Shown: positions 30,760 to 41,749, counted from the stretch's first letter. The stretch: DNA of 64,000 bases from Paracyclopina nana (GCA_019096065.1 JAGUCH010000002.1:3980501-4044500), one strand, 5' to 3'. Program-made: numbers and translations. Notes: generated from the letters alone by a model not told the origin.

Positions 30760-33492
30760 CTAATGTTTTCTTGGGCTGCTGGTAGCATTGAATGGATTGT
30801 TAGGGTTGTGCTCTGGAGTAGAAAAAAGCCTCACGGCTTTCGGCGGGTGTTGGCTATGATGGTTGCCATGATGACGGTGGTTGTTTCCCTTATTCTTGTC
30901 CTCGTCATCCGAATCATCAACGCTTTCATCAAACAGGTCAGGGCTTTTTGATCGGCCTCCCTTCATTTTTTCATTTATGAAATGGCTGCAATTTCATGAA
31001 TTAAGTAAGCAAACGCATCGTACGTACTCTAGTAACTCTATTTGATTAGCTAATAGTACTAAGTGCCCAGCTCGCGCATCTTACGTTTTTGGCTTCTTTC
31101 TTTATGAAAAACATGAAAGGGGAATACTAAACTTAACGGTACTGCAATGTTAAGCCAATTATTAAGAAAAGCGAAGCAAGCTTCGACTCATCTACCCCAG
31201 GAAAAAATCATTTAATATCGAAGAGAACACATAGTTCCCATATCAGATATTAAGCTGATAAGAACAGATACTACACTTTGATCTTAGCCAAAAGGCCGAG
31301 AAGCGATAACTAATATTACATAATGATAAGTATAAAATGACACTGCTAATCAAGTGGCCATCGCAAAAAAGTGATGTTCTTGCCACAAATAAGCCAAGAA
31401 TGGTTATTACTCATAAATTCCGGCCCAATTTAGTTATTACTAATGGTATTCCTTTTTTACTAAGGATGACTCAATATCTTGAAATCTATAAAGTAGCTAG
31501 AGTTGATAAAAACTATTTTTGAAATTAGATCGGTTGTAGTGATGGAACGAGCCGGAAATTTTCAGCTTGATCAAGCTTCAAGCTTTTTGAAAAGTGTTCG
31601 AGCGATCCCAAGCTTTTGAAAATTAGTATCAAGCTTTTTCAAGCTCAAAATTTCACATTTCAAGCTTTTTTCAAGCTTTTCGCTTTTTTAGTATTTTTAC
31701 ATAAAAAATGGCAATTAGCCACCAGATTAGACAAAATTACCAAAAGACATTGAAAAATAGCTTTAACTTAGATTTAAGTACTTCACTCCCTCAAGTATTT
31801 GTTAATTTTAAAATCAGCCCTTTTTTGTTATGATTAAAAATGGATAAAGTTTTGAAATTTTTTGGTGTCAAGCTTTTTCAAGCTTTGCATTTTTGGGTTC
31901 AAGCTTTTTCAAGCTTTTCAAAATTTGGTTCGAGCGATCCCAAGCTTTTTGCTTATGTAGCTCAAGCTGGGTTTCAGCTTCAAGCTTTCAAGCCAAGCTG
32001 AAACTCGTTCCATCACTAATCGGTTGGCGCGCTCTAGTGGCGAGGGGACGCGAAACGTTTCTAAATGCTCAACTTACTGTATATCAGAGATGTGGACAAA
32101 GGTGTAAAAGCAGAGAGCAGTGACAATGATGGCAAAAACGACAAATGTTGCAACGATTGCGGGAGTGTGGCCAAAGTTACCGAAGAAATATCCTTCGTTT
32201 TCATCAGAAGTGAAGTTCTTGTACTTTTAAACAGAAAAGTAATTAAAAAATTATATTATCATTGAATCATAAAGTGAGGCTTTCTTACTCGAATAGTCAT
32301 GTCGTGGCAAAAAGCTTCTTTGATGTCAACTTCGGAGGCAGCATAAGGATCAATCCTCGTTAAATGCTGTGAGAATTTAAGCCATAAATTTAGCTCTCCT
32401 TAAATGATCTATTTAGCTTACATCCGGTTCATCTTCTTCCTTCTCTTCTTCCTCTTCATCCTTAAGTGGAATTTGGTCTCTTAGACGCCTTTGCCCATTG
32501 ACATCATGGATATTAAGATTTTGATGCATATCACGATTATTATTATAGGGAATATTGCGACTGTCATATTTGTTATTCCATTGCTGCTGGTTGGAAAACT
32601 GCTGCTGTTGGTGATGAAATTGCTGCTGTAAATTATGACCATTCTTAGCGTCATGCTCTTCTTCTCGTTTTTCTTCCTCTTCTTCTTCTTCTTCAGGCTC
32701 CAAAACTGTCCCGTTTGAAATCAATGGGCAATCCAGAGGCTAGTATAAAATACACAAATATACCAATATTTAACTAAAATTAGCGCAAAAATTCCCGTAC
32801 CACATAGACTTGGCACTCCAAGGCTTCCATGTTCCATTTCATGGTATCTTTACATTGGCATTTCCTCGTGTTGATGTTGCATAGCAAATTCATATCGAGT
32901 TCATGGCACGTGCGATGGTGGGCACACGGTCGATGTGGATTTCTATGCACAACAGGATCATCAGGGGCTTCCACAGGGGTCTCATTTGTCTCATCAGTGA
33001 TGCGGATACAAGATCCTTGCTTGGCCTCAAAATTGGGACGACATCGGCATATCCCCAAATCGCAGTACGCAGGCCTTGGACATCCGCCAACGCATGGAAT
33101 GGGATTCAGCAGAATATGATCATTTTTCTGGTGGAAGTGCATTCCTCGGCCTGTAAAAAGTGTAAATTATGCAACTCTACAGATATCTATGTAAGCGTTA
33201 TGTAACCTTGCTTGAAGACGACGAGTGCAAGTATTTTGCGATACAGGTGATACATTTCGACCACATTTTCATCAGGGTCCGGCCCGCCCACAAATCCGAT
33301 GCTTTCTCTTTTGATGGGTGGCTTCTTTGGGCCCTGGTAGCGTTGATTGGCATTTCGGTTATACTGGCCGTTGCTGTTGTAATTGGGGTATCTGCTATTG
33401 TACTGGTTGGTAGCATGACCTGCACAGCAGCAGCAGCAAAAAATCACATTGAGAATGATGAAAAGTTGCACTCGTCCTTTCGACCACTCCAT
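30760..33492 (-). CDS. Cysteine-rich single-pass membrane protein, paralogue B
   Basis: Phase-consistent six-exon model, 467 aa: 33492-33207, 33150-32801, 32739-32422, 32366-32289, 32223-32078, 30985-30760. A signal peptide with a Cys5 run (IFCCCCCAG) precedes an Asn/Tyr-rich stretch. The cysteine module matches paralogue A: 'CVGGCPRPAYCDLGICRCRPNF', 'CHELDMNLLCN', 'CKDTMKWNMEALECQV'. Further matches are 'DIKEAFCHDM' (against 'EIRQAFCRDM' in A) and one transmembrane helix (IVATFVVFAIIVTALCFYTF). Different here are a Glu-rich and Gln-rich insert (residues about 220-310), no IGGGGW repeats, and a His/Asp-rich tail instead of the Pro/Tyr tail. The last intron (30986-32077) is 1.1 kb and contains a U2 snRNA gene and a hAT-type MITE. 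Confidence 0.82.
31125..31307 (-). ncRNA. U2: U2 spliceosomal snRNA
   Basis: The minus strand from 31307 begins with the U2 5' end: ATCGCTTCTCGGCCTTTTGG, then CTAAGATCAAAGTGTAGTAT, which includes the GUAGUA that pairs with intron branch sites, then the stem-loop II start. The extra A in 'ATCAAAGTG' is as in Drosophila U2. An Sm-like GATTTTTTC lies near 31204-31215. A conserved 3' loop with TTGCAGTACC sits inside a CTTAAC/GTTAAG stem, which puts the 3' end at about 31125 (about 183 nt). It is full length with both halves present, so it could be functional. It lies on the same strand as, and inside an intron of, the cysteine-rich gene. Confidence 0.93.
31537..32018. mobile_element. hAT-type MITE with 8-bp target duplication
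   Basis: The ends are a perfect 15-bp inverted repeat: TAGTGATGGAACGAG at 31537-31551 and its reverse complement at 32004-32018. Both ends are flanked by the same 8 bases, ATCGGTTG (31529-31536 and 32019-32026), the target-site length of the hAT superfamily, and the termini resemble hAT ends. The 482-base body has no coding capacity and is built of subterminal CAAGCTTTTTCAAGCTTTT repeats in both orientations. It sits inside the last intron of paralogue B. Confidence 0.93.
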
Positions 33493-34643
33493 TTTGTGTA
33501 AGCATGCAAAAGCTCACAAGACTTGGGATGCTCGCTGTATTCTCGAGATAGCGCGCCGCTACCATCGATTTTTCTACGTTGCACACTGGGAGAAACTTTC
33601 AGACCACCATAACCCTATAATATGCAACCTCTTTCTTCTCCTTATTATTCATTCGTTAAATTAGACAGTTATGACGAGAAAAAGGACTTTTATAAAGCTG
33701 CAGTTGCCCCCATAGTGCAAATGTAGTGGGTAGCCTTGATCCACGCTGCACAGTGGATTTTTTTTGCGCCCATGAAAAATCGAAAAATGGCGGTTGTGTG
33801 CGAAAGTGTAGGATTTTGATTGTATTTTCATAATGGTTACATCATGTAGGCTTGTTTAAATGGCATCAATCTTGCTTATTTGTGGTCATGTGACTCTGGT
33901 TGATTTTGGTCCCCAACTTTCCACTGTGGGCGTGTACACGAGCGCTGAGCATACAGCGAAGGAGCTTTCGGACAAAAGCCCAGATCTCGACTCAAAGAAG
34001 CTATGAAACCAAGGGACGGCCTTTGCTTACGTTCGCATCATGCACAGTGTGAGTCATGGGCAAAAAAAATCTTTCAAGCCAGACCCTTTCATTTATCACT
34101 TTCACATTAGTAGAAACAAAGATTGCGCACACCCTAAAATATTTTCAAAGCGGAATTTCGTAGCAATATTTGCTTAATGACTTAGATGCTAGAAGAACGA
34201 CCTTTCCCGACCTAGAAATGGTGCAGAGGAAGCCTTGCCTTACATACTATGGCTTCATCAATACAAATATGCCAAAAATGAGCAATTATTTTGAACATAA
34301 GGCACGTTTGCAATGAATTTATTCTGAGTGACGATTTAGGTCACAGTTGCATTTGAGATTATCCACAGCTAAATTATGATCAATTTCACGCTACATTTTT
34401 TAGCATCTGCTTCGTTTTGTATCACAAAGATGTGCCTATAAGATACGTAAGTAGGTTGATTAAATAAAGCCCATTTTTTGTTGCACAAGAGCACTCAAAA
34501 CTTCATAGATATAAATAACCACTTTATGCACTTTTTTTCGTGGATATTTGCCTGTAGATTTTAACTTATTGAAAACCGAACACATTGTGCTTTTCATGCT
34601 TCAGGTGCGAGTGAAAATAGATGCTGCAGTAGTTTAAACACAT
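33493..34643. other. Divergent intergenic region, no gene recognised
   Basis: This separates paralogue B (minus) and the alpha-1,3-fucosyltransferase (plus). Only chance reading frames are present. No TATA box, repeat or RNA gene was recognised with confidence. Confidence 0.5.
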
Positions 34644-36430
34644 ATGATATGGCTAAAAATGTCAAAAAAGAAGAAACTGTACGTTCCCAAGGTTTTTGGC
34701 TGCTGCCCTCTGAATAACGAAGAGTTCTTTCTGCTCGTGCTCGTGGTGGTAACTTATGTGTCATTTTCGGTGGTCTACATTCTCGCTCCACAAAGTGACA
34801 GCATTTGGAGTGAATTCGAGGAAAAAGACAACACCGAAAACTCTCAACTGAACCTGCTGAGCTCGCTTGATCAGCTGACAGCGTTAGAAGCTGTAACAAC
34901 TGAAGTGAATGAAGCAGAAGAATCTGAGAGCCAAGAAAGCAGCATCACCACTGAATTAAAGAGGCCCTATTTGCCCGCAAAAAATGACAGCCCCTTTTCT
35001 GCTAATGCAACAGCAGCCAACATCAACAAACCACCAGAGCCAAATAAAGACACTAAATACATTTATCTTGTCAACAGAGATCAGCATGAAGTGATTCCGT
35101 ACAGTAAATTCATTGATGAAGAGTGGTTTCGTTTGAGTAAGTCTTCTTTTCTTGAAATTAGATTTAATTACATGAATTTTTTTCTAGAATGCAAATTCAT
35201 CAAGAAATGCATAGTCACAAAAGATATCAACTATTTGGGCCAAGATGCCATAGATGCGTTTCATGCCTTGGTCTTCAAAGTGAGATTTTTCAACTCTGAC
35301 CAGGTAATTATTTTTATAATGTCCATGATATGTAATTTTCAAGGAAGGGAATATATTTAGGCAGCTTTGGAGGTATTGCCTACAAAGAGGAATTTCAGCC
35401 AGAGGTACATTATGGCTACTCATGAAGCACCCAGGGATGATTTGCAGCCTCCATTCATCAATGAAAATTACCTGTCAAGGTGCTTTGAAAATCTGAGCAC
35501 AGCAAGTGGATTCATACAGAATACATTTTTTCATTTTACAGGGAATTTTACAATTGGACTTGGACATATAGGTCCGATAGCGATATAATTGCTTCCTATG
35601 GATACAATTTGGTGAAAAAGAAGTCTCCCAATCCGAAAAGATGGTCTACAAGGATAATAAACTTAAACAGCAAAGTGAACATGTATTCAACTTTCATTAC
35701 TTTAAAAAATGCTCGCCATTTTCAAGCAACGATTGCTTTTGCAGGCAAACCAAGAAGAAAATGGTATTCTGGATTGTTTCACACTGCACTACAGTCAATT
35801 ACAGGGAAAATTATGTGGATGTCTTGCAGAACTTTGTTGATGTGGACATTTATGGCAGTTGCAATAACAAACCATGCCCAAGGGGCACATTTGATGACTG
35901 CCACAAAATGGAAGCCATGACACACAAGTTTTACATTGCTTTTGAAAATAGCAACTGCAAAGATTACATCACTGAGAAGCTTTGGAAAGCTTTGACACTG
36001 CCCATAATTCCTATAGTGATGGGAGGTGGAAATTACTCTCAATTAGCACCACCTCACAGTTTCATTGATGTGAAAGATTTTCCAAATGTGAAAGCTCTAG
36101 CTGATTACCTAAAATATCTGGACTCCAATGATGTGAGAAGAAGTTATAAAACATCCTCCACTCAACAGGCAAAAAATTACTCTTTTTTTCCAGGATAAAT
36201 ATCTTGAATATTTCAAGTGGAAGGATGTGTATGATTTGTACAAATATGAGCCCTGGTGTCAACTTTGTGAGAAGCTTCATGATTCTTCTGAGCCAGCCAA
36301 AGTCTACCCAGACATGTCTGAATGGTATTCCTTTGATGAACATGGCAATCCACTCTGCAATGATGGCTCAGATAGGAACTATTTTTTGTCCATGTTTGGA
36401 GCAGATGCCAAACAAAATATGCTACACTAA
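34644..36430 (+). CDS. GT10 alpha-1,3-fucosyltransferase
   Basis: Phase-consistent six-exon model, 497 aa: 34644-35136, 35188-35303, 35361-35479, 35542-35682, 35745-36132, 36194-36430. The enzyme is a Golgi type II membrane protein that transfers fucose from GDP-fucose. There is a short cytosolic Lys-rich tail, a transmembrane helix (FFLLVLVVVTYVSFSVVYIL) and a stem of about 120 residues. Catalytic-domain hallmarks are 'EFYNWTWTYRSDSDIIASYG', 'VFWIVSHC', 'VDIYGSC', 'HKFYIAFENSNCKDYITEKL', and 'PIIPIVMGGGNYSQLAPPHS'. The C-terminus has paired Cys (WCQLC). Arthropod members include core alpha-1,3-fucosyltransferases acting on N-glycans, and the FUT8-type neighbour suggests that role. Met 34659 is an alternative start. 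The stop codon overlaps that of the convergent FUT8-type gene. Confidence 0.92.
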
Positions 36431-38040
36431 AGAAAGTCCACAGATGATGATGACCTGAACACTTTGGCCACACTTGATCTAATAAAATGCTGAGGATCTC
36501 CTTTGATACTTTTCACTGTGCCAAAGTCCCTTTTAGGCATCATTTCATTCTTCTTCTTGGACTTGACCACAAATATTCTGTCCCCTCTTTTGAAGGTCAA
36601 TTCGCCTGCTCTGTTGAAAAACCTGTCATGATTGGCAATGTACTGCCTTTCAAAATCTCCAAAAGGATTCAGATCCAAAGAGACCACTTTGTGCAGGTCT
36701 GGAAAGAGATGCTTTGTGGCTAGCTTGTATTCATAAGCCAGCCTGCACAAGTTGGATGAGAATGTACACACCAAAAAGTCTGAATTGGCCATAGCTAAAA
36801 AGTCTTTGAGTAGAGCCTCTTGAACAGGCTCGAGATATCTGTTGAGGATCTCTGAAGCATTGTCAGCAGCTGTGTAGTTGGCATGCACAGTGTAGTTGAG
36901 ACCAAACAGCTCAAAAGCCTCATCAACAGCAGTGGAATCATCTGTGGCTAAGTACACCTCTTTTGATGGCTTCAGGTTTTTGTATTGCAATCTAGAAAAG
37001 TATTCTTCAACCACCTTCATGTATTCTTGAATGTCAAAAAAGTAGGCTTCCAAAATCTTGTCACTCCTTCTGATATGGACAGCCACTTCATATGGCTTGG
37101 ACAAGCTCTCAATAAAACGTGTATGCTCAGCTTTTGGTCTCAGCAAGTAGACTATGAACTGGCCAATATACCAGTATTCTGGATCTGGAGAAATTAGCTG
37201 AAGTTTTTCAGTCAGGTCTTTTGGGAGGTAGGGCGAGAAACACTCCATTTCCTGCTGACTCAGCTTGACATTGTTGACTAGCTGAGACATTTTCACCACC
37301 TTGTCTGTTTGTTTACCTGGCCATTCTGGCACGTTTTTCTTGCTGTCTGCGGCTGAAAATGAGAAGTTTTCTGAGAGTGGCTGGAAGTACATGCTTAAAG
37401 CAAAAAGCTCTTCATCAAGGACAAGAACTCGTTTGGAGCAAAAAGCTGCTTGAAAGCACCTTAAAGCGTGATGCATCATGCACCCCCACCCACAAATGGG
37501 TTTATTTCTGGTGTTTGCTTTGCCCTCACAAATGAGCAACTTGGCTGAATTGCACTCTGGGTTTTGACTTGCATGAATTTTTTGTTGGACCAAGTGACTT
37601 GTTTCCCTATGAAGAGCTGCTCTCTTGTCATCAAAAGAATCACTTTCTCTGAGGAGCTCTTGAATTGCCAAATTCTCAGCCTGGTGCTCTTCTTGAATTT
37701 GCAAGATTTCTTGCAGCACTGACGAGTTGAGCATGGAGACGTGAGATTTGCGAATTTTCTCCATTTCTTCCTTGAAAGTCCTCCACTTTTCAAACATGGC
37801 TCTTTGGATGGTTCTCCTCTCACTTTCATACTCCAAACTGAAAATAGGATGCGCTGAATTTATGATTGGCGACTCGACACCAGATGGCACTACTAAATGC
37901 TGCTTTTCTTCTGTTACCAAATTTCTGGCACTGTAAAACACTTTGAGTATGCTAAAAGCTGAGATGAGCGCGAGCCAAATGTACAATTTCTTGATGGTAA
38001 ACATGGCTTTTTGGAGGGATGTGAAAAACATACAGTGCAC
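36427..38040 (-). CDS. FUT8: FUT8-type alpha-1,6-fucosyltransferase
   Basis: A single uninterrupted frame of 537 codons. FUT8 adds the core alpha-1,6-fucose to the innermost GlcNAc of N-glycans in the Golgi. Visible are a type II transmembrane segment (LYIWLALISAFSILKVFY), a coiled-coil stem (about 65-145), 'CEGKANTRNKPICGWGCMMH', the donor-binding motif 'VAVHIRRSDKI', 'VYLATDDSTAVDEAF', and a C-terminal SH3-like domain from about residue 470 ('LTFKRGDRIFVV'), as in vertebrate FUT8. The length is close to the usual 570-580. The first ATG (38040) gives a 12-residue leader before Met 38004, which may be the real start. It is intronless, whereas its convergent fucosyltransferase neighbour has six exons. 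Confidence 0.92.
   Translation of the reverse strand: MHCMFFTSLQKAMFTIKKLYIWLALISAFSILKVFYSARNLVTEEKQHLVVPSGVESPIINSAHPIFSLEYESERRTIQRAMFEKWRTFKEEMEKIRKSHVSMLNSSVLQEILQIQEEHQAENLAIQELLRESDSFDDKRAALHRETSHLVQQKIHASQNPECNSAKLLICEGKANTRNKPICGWGCMMHHALRCFQAAFCSKRVLVLDEELFALSMYFQPLSENFSFSAADSKKNVPEWPGKQTDKVVKMSQLVNNVKLSQQEMECFSPYLPKDLTEKLQLISPDPEYWYIGQFIVYLLRPKAEHTRFIESLSKPYEVAVHIRRSDKILEAYFFDIQEYMKVVEEYFSRLQYKNLKPSKEVYLATDDSTAVDEAFELFGLNYTVHANYTAADNASEILNRYLEPVQEALLKDFLAMANSDFLVCTFSSNLCRLAYEYKLATKHLFPDLHKVVSLDLNPFGDFERQYIANHDRFFNRAGELTFKRGDRIFVVKSKKKNEMMPKRDFGTVKSIKGDPQHFIRSSVAKVFRSSSSVDFL
36481..36486 (+). terminator. Poly(A) signal of the alpha-1,3-fucosyltransferase gene
   Basis: AATAAA lies 51 bases after the plus-strand stop codon. 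It is inside the antisense of the FUT8-type coding sequence, so the 3' end of the alpha-1,3-fucosyltransferase mRNA must overlap FUT8-type coding sequence. Confidence 0.55.
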
Positions 38041-38291
38041 ATGTGTGCATGACTGATGCTGACATTAAATATGCTAATAAATGGGATTTGTTCTCCAATA
38101 TGTTCAAGAATGAAGATTAGTCTTTAAAAAACATCATCACAACAAATTATTTGAATTGGCTGCAAAAAAGTCGTCAGCACTTGTGCAAAAAGTCAAGAGT
38201 TTTCCTGTATGGTTTGCCATCTAAAAATACCTAAGTTTACATCACTCTCACAGGTGGCAAATAGCCGCAGACCAACAGCACAATTTTGATG

Positions 38292-39364
38292 ATGAAAACG
38301 CTGCAATACAGCAAAGAATTGATCGGGCAACATCAGCAGCAGGCTAAAATGTCTGGACAGCTTATAAACCACATGATTGTCTTTATTCAAGCCTTCATTA
38401 TCATCATCCTTGTCATAGCACTCTCGAGATTCCCTGAAAAAAATACGTAAGTCGTGAACTTGTTTTTTGCGCGGTGCATTTATAGTGCTATGTCTGGTTT
38501 TTCAGCCACCATATCTTGACAGCCATATCAATCAATGAAATTGAGCAACAGGAACCCAGCAATGCAAGGGTTTATTTCAAGGGGAACTTTTCGAAATCTC
38601 AGCCCAAATGGTGTCGAGGCCAGCTGAAATTCCTCGACCCTCCAGGCCCTTTAACAGCCCTAGCCTCGTTTCCTGGGTCTGGAAATACCTGGGTAAGGTA
38701 TTTGATCCAGCATGCCACAGCTTACACAACTGGCTGCATTTACCTGGATAGATCCCTGCAAACTGGGGATTTCCCAGGAGAGGGCATTTTTGACGGCTCA
38801 GTGATTGCCATAAAAACTCATTGTGCAAAGTATAACTACTAATCACTCAGACTTCGGGTTTAACATAAGGTTATAATATGCAGGAAAGAACCACCAAAAC
38901 CTGAATGGCCAGCAATGTACAACAGGGTGATCCTACTAATCAGAGACCCTTTCGACACCCTGTTGGCTGAGTTCAACCGCAGAAAATCCACGACCCACAC
39001 AGGCCTTGCGCCATTGGAGGAGTTCAATAGCAAAAACTGGCTTCATTACGTGGAGAAGCAGTCAAATGAATGGAAGGAATTTTACAAGTTCTATGCAGAC
39101 AACTATGAGCCTCACCAATTGCTGGTTGTACGATATGAGTACCTGAAAGCCAACCTTAAGCAGGAATTGAGGAGGATAGTCAAGTTTTTGGGGCTGCCAC
39201 CAAACAGCAATCAGGTGGAGGATTGCATCATTTCCAAAAGGCAAGGGTCCAACCTGAGGAAAAAGCCAAGCATTGATCTCAAGCAGTTTTTCACACCTTC
39301 ACAGACTCAGCTGGTTGAAGTGCTGAGAAATTACACGTTTGAAAAGCTCGGTGTAGCCCAATAA
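38292..39364 (+). CDS. WSCD-like carbohydrate sulfotransferase
   Basis: Phase-consistent three-exon model, 319 aa: 38292-38446, 38506-38829, 38884-39364. WSCD-family enzymes are Golgi type II sulfotransferases using PAPS; vertebrate WSCD1 is reported to sulfate sialic acid. There is a transmembrane helix (VFIQAFIIIILVIAL) near residues 30-45. The 5'-phosphosulfate site is 'LASFPGSGNTWVRYLI', and the family motifs 'GDFPGEG' and 'IAIKTHC' follow. The 3'-phosphate site is 'RVILLIRDPFDTLLAEFNR'. The C-terminal part (FLGLPPNSNQVEDCI) is typical of sulfotransferase folds. No WSC domain is present, so the name refers only to the catalytic part. The terminal AATAAA overlaps the stop codon (ACAATAAACG-like context at 39361). 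It neighbours two fucosyltransferases. Confidence 0.85.
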
Positions 39365-39380
39365 ACGTTTATTTCTGCAG

Positions 39381-40798
39381 TTAATGGTTGAACAGTTTTG
39401 CAAGCCAAATCTCGGCAAATTCCACAATGGACAGAAATGACAAGCCAAGAAAAAGCCCCAACGTTCCGCCCACTTCTCCAATGAAACTTTGAAAGTCATA
39501 GGAGTAGCTATCAGAAATTTTCTGTATGTTTGGCCCATCGAATGAGATAGTTAAGAGTGCACCATTTGTCTTTGTCTTAGCTTCTTGACTACTCAAAGGT
39601 CTCAGAAGCTGATGAAAAACTGATCTTTTGCACTTTTGATAGAGAGTGCAATTATTTTTCTCAAAAAGATCATACTGATTTGTCCAATCTACGACTAAGT
39701 CACTGTAGCTAGTATTCCTTGAATCATTTTTAATAGAGCACAATGTGAACTTTTTGCTCTTCATCCAAGGCAACGTGCAACGATACTTATTTTCAAAGTA
39801 TTCTTGAGCCTATAAAAGAGGGTATTTTGAGTTTGGACTCATAATTTATTGTATAGAACTATGTATACCAAGTTGAGGCTGCATTCAATCAGAAGAGGCT
39901 GAGATTCAAGCAAGCAAGGATTATCTTCAGTGGACATTGCATTGATGGTTGTCTTGGATATTTTAGATAGCTGAGCTGAGTTTGGCTCTATCACCAAAGA
40001 TGGCTGGGATCCATACGCATCATAAAATGTGCTCAGTGACTCATGAATCAGGACAAAATAATTGGCATACAACGAAGTGAACTCTAGCAATTTCAAAAAC
40101 TGGAAGTAGAATCACAAATTAGGAATTGGATCATCTTCAAAATTTGAGCTTACATCAAAGTTGATGGTTAATCCCAGAGGTACATAGCCTGAAATGGGCA
40201 TGTTAGTGAGATTGTGCCTTGTCACATCAAAGGAGAAGCAATAGCCCCACTGTGGGTGAATTATTGGCTCCCAATATTCCTTAATGTAGCCTTTCCTCAG
40301 CTCCTCGGCCAATCCATGTCCAACTTGAACTTTGCTGTTGCTGAATTCAAATGTGGAAATCATATCAGTCACATCAAGCCTGATTAATTGCAAAAATGCA
40401 TCAATGTTCTCCACTTTCCGAGTTGTGGGCTTGTCTAGAGTGAATAAACCACCCAGTCCATTTTCAGTTGTGGTGGGAAAATCCGCGTGGTGATTTTCAG
40501 CTGTGCAAACTTTCAAGGATTGGGCAAAAGTTGAAATGGGTGAAGTGCAATTATCAAACAATTTTTTCTTTGCATAAGCAAAACCCGAGTAGGAATCGAG
40601 ACAAACGGAAACGGTGGGAAAAGTTACGTTTCCTTTTCCGTCATCGCCCACGCTGAATGTGACTGAGCTGGTCACAGGTTTCGAGCTGAGCTTCTTGAAT
40701 GCTTCGTAGCTCCAGTAAGCAAAAATGGAGAAAAAAGTGAGTTGAATGATCAGTCTAAAAGCCTTGATAGCTTTAACCAGAGCTTTTCCGAGTTCCAT
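39381..40798 (-). CDS. Degenerin/ENaC (pickpocket-like) sodium channel subunit
   Basis: Phase-consistent three-exon model, 434 aa: 40798-40154, 40099-39869, 39809-39381. Family members are trimeric amiloride-sensitive cation channels with two transmembrane helices and a large extracellular cysteine-rich domain. Seen are TM1 near 14-32 (RLIIQLTFFSIFAYWSYEAF), 'VTFPTVSVC' just after it, 'CTLPWM' in the extracellular domain, and the TM2 block 'IGEVGGTLGLFLGLSFLSIVE', which contains the G-x-S selectivity region and the conserved Glu. The cytosolic N-terminus is very short, and the usual His-Gly gating motif ahead of TM1 is not evident. Its 3' end is only 16 bases from that of the sulfotransferase gene. 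Confidence 0.9.
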
Positions 40799-41467
40799 GC
40801 TGGCTACTCAACAACTAATTTCTCCAACAAATAGCATTTAATGAGGCATAATTGGGGTACCCATCAAAGGCTTCCAATTTTCTTTGTTGCAATGACAGCA
40901 AGGCTCCTTGATTCAAGTTTGCTCACCTTAACAATGAATGAGACGACCAAAATGCATTTCTACCATAAAGGAGATGGAAAGAATATGGCAAAGTCTGATG
41001 CCAGCAAATAGGAATGCTACTATGTTTAGTATAGAGAAGTAGGGGTTCAAAAAACTGGATTCTTTTGTTGCCAGGTAGTTTTGGCTCGAAGACAGAGAAT
41101 GTCCAACTTCGACAGGTTATACCAAATGATGGAGGTGCGTAAAAAAGTTGACAAAAGCATTACCCCCTCTTAATGCGTTCCAACAATCAATTTGTCCTAA
41201 TTATCTCTGTTGGGAGTACAGCATACTGTTAAATTAACTTAATAGGCATAATGCGAGATATCTCAGCTAAAACGGTTGAACCCATGAGAATAACCTTGCA
41301 GTACAAAGTACAAAATTAATAGTTTAAGATTTGCGTGGAAAATTACAATAATTTTAGCCAGCCAAAGGGGACAAGGCAAAAGTGGGGCAAGGGTAATTTA
41401 TAGCATCATTTCCAGCTGGTATAGTGGTTCTTTGTCATACTTCTAGTTACATAATGAGCAAACTTAC

Positions 41468-41749
41468 CTGGCAACAGTTTCTTTTGGGCGTCTAAGCATT
41501 TGTTATAGAAAATAAAAAGGGCTTGGATTTGATTATAAACTTTGATTTCTTCAAAAAAGCTCTTATGTAAGTAACTTATGCAATGTGTGATGTACGTGTC
41601 ATTCATAGCCTCTCTTTTACTCGTTTGACAAGTTGGATGTAAAAAGTTGCGTCCAAATATAGCCTTGGGCAAAGTTGAACATTTCGGTTGGATAATTTTA
41701 CCAATAACGCTTTTAACTCGATCCATGCCAGATTTTAAGTCAAGCATCC
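41468..41749 (-). CDS. Candidate single exon of an unrecognised gene
   Basis: An open minus-strand stretch of 282 bases is bounded by a good acceptor (CTCTTTTATAG) and a good donor (CCAG/GTAAGT). The 94-residue translation has mixed helical composition with four cysteines and no stop. I could not find flanking exons that join it in phase, and I know no homologue. It may be a real exon of a small secreted protein or a chance frame. A 34-bp palindrome lies just upstream. Confidence 0.25.

Noticed and set aside
31890..31950. tRNA B-box-like GGTTCGAG
   Set aside because: Part of the hAT MITE body; no A box, acceptor stem or cloverleaf. No tRNA gene was found anywhere in the window.
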